NCBI GenBank assembly: GCA_001430745.1
Contig: KQ481997.1
Coordinates: 162,889-196,906 of the forward strand
Source: Auxenochlorella pyrenoidosa
Lineage: Eukaryota; Chlorophyta; Trebouxiophyceae; Chlorellales; Chlorellaceae
Length of the DNA: 34,018 bases
Reading direction: 5' to 3'
Both the position numbers and the translations under genes were made by a program. Of the stretch, positions 31,441-34,018 are shown one piece after another (the first letter of the stretch is position 1; each line of letters starts with the position of its first letter). The notes below the pieces were generated by a model. The model was given only the letters and a program-made list of their open reading frames with translations. It was not told the DNA's origin and did not search any database.

Positions 31441-34018
31441 ATGGGCAACTGCGGCTCTGCGGTAGCCGGGGAGCCACTCCCGGCTGATTGCGACACTGAG
31501 CAGCAGGCGCACGACGAGGCCGACTACCCCGAGTGAGCGGGGAGGGCAGAGTCCAGTGCCGCCCGGGCTGTCCCGCACGCCGCGCAGGCAACGCAATGCT
31601 GCCATGCACCCTCCTCCCAATTCCACCTGGGCAGGCACGGCAAGAAGATGCGCACCGACATTGGATTCGAGGATGCATACGACCTCGGCCAGCCGCTGGG
31701 CTGGGGAGGTGCGAGGGTGGGCGACGGCGGCTGTGGGTGGTGCGGGCTGGGCCGGCAGGCTTGCCTGGTCCTGCCGCCGGCTGCCACCTGGCTTGATGCA
31801 AAACCCCTGGCCTGGCAGCGTGCAGGCTTCTCCAAGGTCAAGCTGGTCACAAGCCGGGAGACTGGCCAGCAATACGCGTGCAAGGTGAGGTCTGGTGCTG
31901 GGATGGGACGTACAAACCCCTGTGATAGGGGTGCCAGGCGAGCGCCCCGCCGCTGCTTGGGCACCTGCCTGCAGGCTGTCTCCCTCTGCCGCAGCTCCGG
32001 GCAAGCGATTGCTGCGCCTCCACCATTGCAATATGCAGATCATACCGCTGCCACGCCCTGGCCACGCTTCCAACGAGCACCTGTGCACGCGCACCGCAAT
32101 TCTGCAGGCACGGCCAGCAGCGCGCCCGCTGTTGCCGCCCGGCTCAGCAGGGCAGCGAGGAGTGTTTTGCCCGCCTCGGGGTGTGCACTGCCCGCGCGGC
32201 CTGCCGCCGACGCTTCAGCGACCCACCCCCAACCTGAAGCTTTAAGGCTTGGTTATCATGCTGGCTTGCGCAGGAGGTGGACGCCCTGCTGGACCTGGAG
32301 CACCCCCAATCTGAAACTCCCAACGCCTATGCTTCAGTAGCCCAATCTGAAGCTGCAAAGCCCGGCCTGCTGCGCAGGAGGTGGACGCCCTGCTGGACCT
32401 GGACCACCCCCAATGTGAAGCTCCCAAAGCTTCAGCGACCCAATCTGGAGGTTCAAAGCCCGGCCTGCTGCGCAGGAGGTGGACGCCCTGCTGGACATGG
32501 ACCACCCGAACGTGGTGGGGCTGAAGGAGTACTTTGTGTGGCGCGGCCGGCTGTGCCTGGTGATGGAGCGGCTATATGGTGAGCCAGAGCCTGTCGGCGC
32601 TCCTTCCCTTCCCTTCCCTTTCCCTTCCTTTCCTCTCCTGATGGCGGTCCCCGTTTAAGCACTGATCTGCCGCAACTTTAGCGCTCCCAGCCGGCTGTGC
32701 CTGGTGAGGGAGCAGCTGCAGGGTGAGCCTGATGGCGGCCCCGCGACCTTGAAGCTGCCCGTCGTTCCGGGCCTCGGTTGCTACCTGCCGGCGCCCATGC
32801 CGGGCGCACCGGGCGTGGCAGATGCCCCCGCTGTCCAGCTGATGCCCACCCGAGAGCTCTGAGGCTGCTGCACCAAGGAACTGCCATCCGTTTGGCTGCT
32901 GCCCCGCAGGCGGCGAGCTGCTGGAGCTTGTGCTTGAGCGGGGCCCCTTCAGCGAGGCCGACGCGCGTACCGTCTTCCGGCAGCTGCTGGAGGGGGTGCA
33001 GTACCTGCACTGCATGTGAGGGGGTGCAGTACCTGCACAGCACGTGAGGGGGCTGGTCGCCTGCCACGTGCCAGCGTGTGCTCTGCTGCCGCGGTCCTGC
33101 ACGACGTCGCTGTTTGCTCGCCGCCACGGCCAGCGTGCGGAGCAGCCCCTCCCCTGCCTGCTCTATGGCGGAAACGGGGAAACGGCGTGCTGCCACATCG
33201 ACCCCAGGTCGAGGCTCGACTCCGGCCGGCCTCGATGGATCTCACCGTTGCAACACCAGAGCCCTAACGATGCTGCACCTTGCCCTGCATTGCACTCCCG
33301 GGGGCCCAGGGGCGTGACCCACCGCGACCTCAAGCTTGACAACCTCATGCTGGCCAGGCCGGGCGACCTCAGCAGGATCAAAATCGTTGACTTCGGGTGG
33401 GGCTCTTGGGTTGGCTTGCGGGTGGGCACCTTTGGTGGGGCTTTTGGGTGGGCGTTCGGGTGGCGCACATGGTCAACACATGCTGTGGCTGTTCCTGTGC
33501 TGGACCGGGCTGGGTGTAAGCCCGCCTGCTGGGGGGAGGGCATGTGCGCGCGCCTGATGGCAAGGCCGCTGGGCTGGCACCGCTGCTGTGGCCGGGCCCT
33601 GCGGGTGTGTGTGCGTCCAGCTGGCACGCGAGGTCCCACTGACACGCCTGCTGGCGCAGGTTTGCCAAGAAGCACCCGCGTGGCGACAGCCTGAACAACC
33701 CGATGAAGACGGTCTGCGGCACGCCAGGTGGGCGGGCGCACGCGCTGCAAGCCGGGCAGCAGGGAGCCCAGCCTACATGGTCAAGGAGAGGAGGGGGATT
33801 TGCGAGCTCCCTAACTTCGTGGGCCTGGTTGCTGACCCCCCACCCCCACCCACCACACACACACACACACACACACACGCCTGGACACACTGCAGAGTAC
33901 ATGGCACCAGAGGTCATCCGAGGCCAGACACAAGGCACTATGCAGAGCTGTTGCGCGTGCACGCTGTGGGGGCGCGCGCCGCGGCGCCGGCCCGAGCGCC
34001 GAGCACGTCGACGTCGCG
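31441..34018 (+). CDS. CAMK-like Ser/Thr protein kinase with N-terminal lipidation motif, truncated by window
   Basis: Exons 31441-31532, 31635-31708, 31826-31884, 32039-32107, 32476-32578, 32910-33015, 33310-33396, 33660-33727 and 33896 onward join in phase. The protein starts MGNCGSAV, a Gly-2 myristoylation and Cys-4 palmitoylation pattern as in plant calcium-dependent kinases, so it is probably membrane-bound. Kinase marks: Gly loop GWGGFSKV (about 53-60), ATP Lys in YACK (75), Glu of the C helix in EVDALL (99), catalytic loop HRDLKLDN (172-179), DFG (195-197), activation segment with Thr, and GTPEYMAPE (225). All core residues are present, so it should be active. The lobes read most like the CAMK group. 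The part after APE, including any EF hands or regulatory tail, is outside the window. After about residue 232 the frame turns Arg/Cys-rich and may already be intron. One donor is GC (32108). Confidence 0.88.
32274..32510 (+). repeat. Three tandem units of about 100 bp around kinase exon 5 start
   Basis: The acceptor GCGCAG and start of exon 5 (EVDALLD) occur at 32274, 32378 and 32476. Only the third continues as kinase (MDHPNVVGLKEYF). The first two change Met to Leu, read DLEHPQ or DHPQ, and degrade into a shared CCCAATCTGAAGCTCCCAAAG-type filler. Spacing is 104 and 98 bases. Confidence 0.9.
32545..32730 (+). repeat. Degenerate copy of kinase exon 5 end and donor in the following intron
   Basis: The exon 5 end with its donor (CCGGCTGTGCCTGGTGATGG through GGTGAGCC, 32547-32585) is echoed at about 32690-32728 with several substitutions, including loss of the ATG codon. 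The copy still carries GGTGAGCC. Confidence 0.75.
32989..33046 (+). repeat. Direct repeat at the end of kinase exon 6, including the donor
   Basis: GAGGGGGTGCAGTACCTGCA followed by a few bases and GTGAGG occurs twice in a row. The first copy is the end of exon 6 (VQYLHCM, donor at 33016) and the second lies in the intron (donor-like site near 33044). Reading on into the second copy gives a TGA at once, so the first donor is required. Confidence 0.85.
33853..33878 (+). repeat. (CA)n dinucleotide repeat in kinase intron 8
   Basis: About 13 CA units just before the acceptor of exon 9 (ends 33895). Confidence 0.9.

Noticed and set aside
1..34018. tRNA, rRNA, transposase or retroelement genes
   Set aside because: I saw no convincing tRNA arms, rRNA blocks, reverse transcriptase or transposase motifs on either strand.

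Overview
The window looks like nuclear DNA of a green alga. It is very GC-rich, the genes are broken into many short exons by introns of about 50 to 500 bases, the introns carry poly-C tracts before their acceptors and G-runs after their donors, and the proteins are rich in Ala, Gln and Ser. A Chlorella-like trebouxiophyte is my best guess, from style alone. Exons were joined by eye from splice motifs, reading phase and family knowledge; no transcript or database was available.

Layout, left to right. (1) 1-3461, minus: a PLAC8-domain (Cys-rich, membrane-type) gene, 3' end off the window. (2) 3708-15628, plus: a complete 27-exon SEN1/senataxin-type superfamily-1 helicase, 1146 aa as read, with a 709-base sequencing gap in one intron. 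It starts 246 bases from gene 1 in divergent orientation. (3) 15881-18340, minus: an unrecognised 612 aa protein, convergent with the helicase and divergent from the next gene with only 100 bases between start codons. (4, 5) 18441-19210 and 19629-20473, plus: a tandem pair of small LEA-like stress proteins with identical three-exon structure. (6) 21119-31032, plus: an 11-exon gene for a giant, mostly disordered protein (2571 aa as read) ending in a charged coiled coil; function unknown. (7) 31441 to the right edge, plus: an N-myristoylation-type CAMK-like protein kinase, cut by the window end inside the activation segment/APE region.

Nothing suggests a pathway shared by the seven genes; they look like ordinary, tightly packed nuclear neighbours with two short shared promoters. 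What stands out is intron biology. About 10 of roughly 50 introns that I could place use a GC donor instead of GT. In the helicase and the kinase, several exons have partial second copies of their own edge, with the splice site included, lying in the adjacent intron. These copies form a recurrent pattern that standard annotation would miss and which could mislead gene callers.
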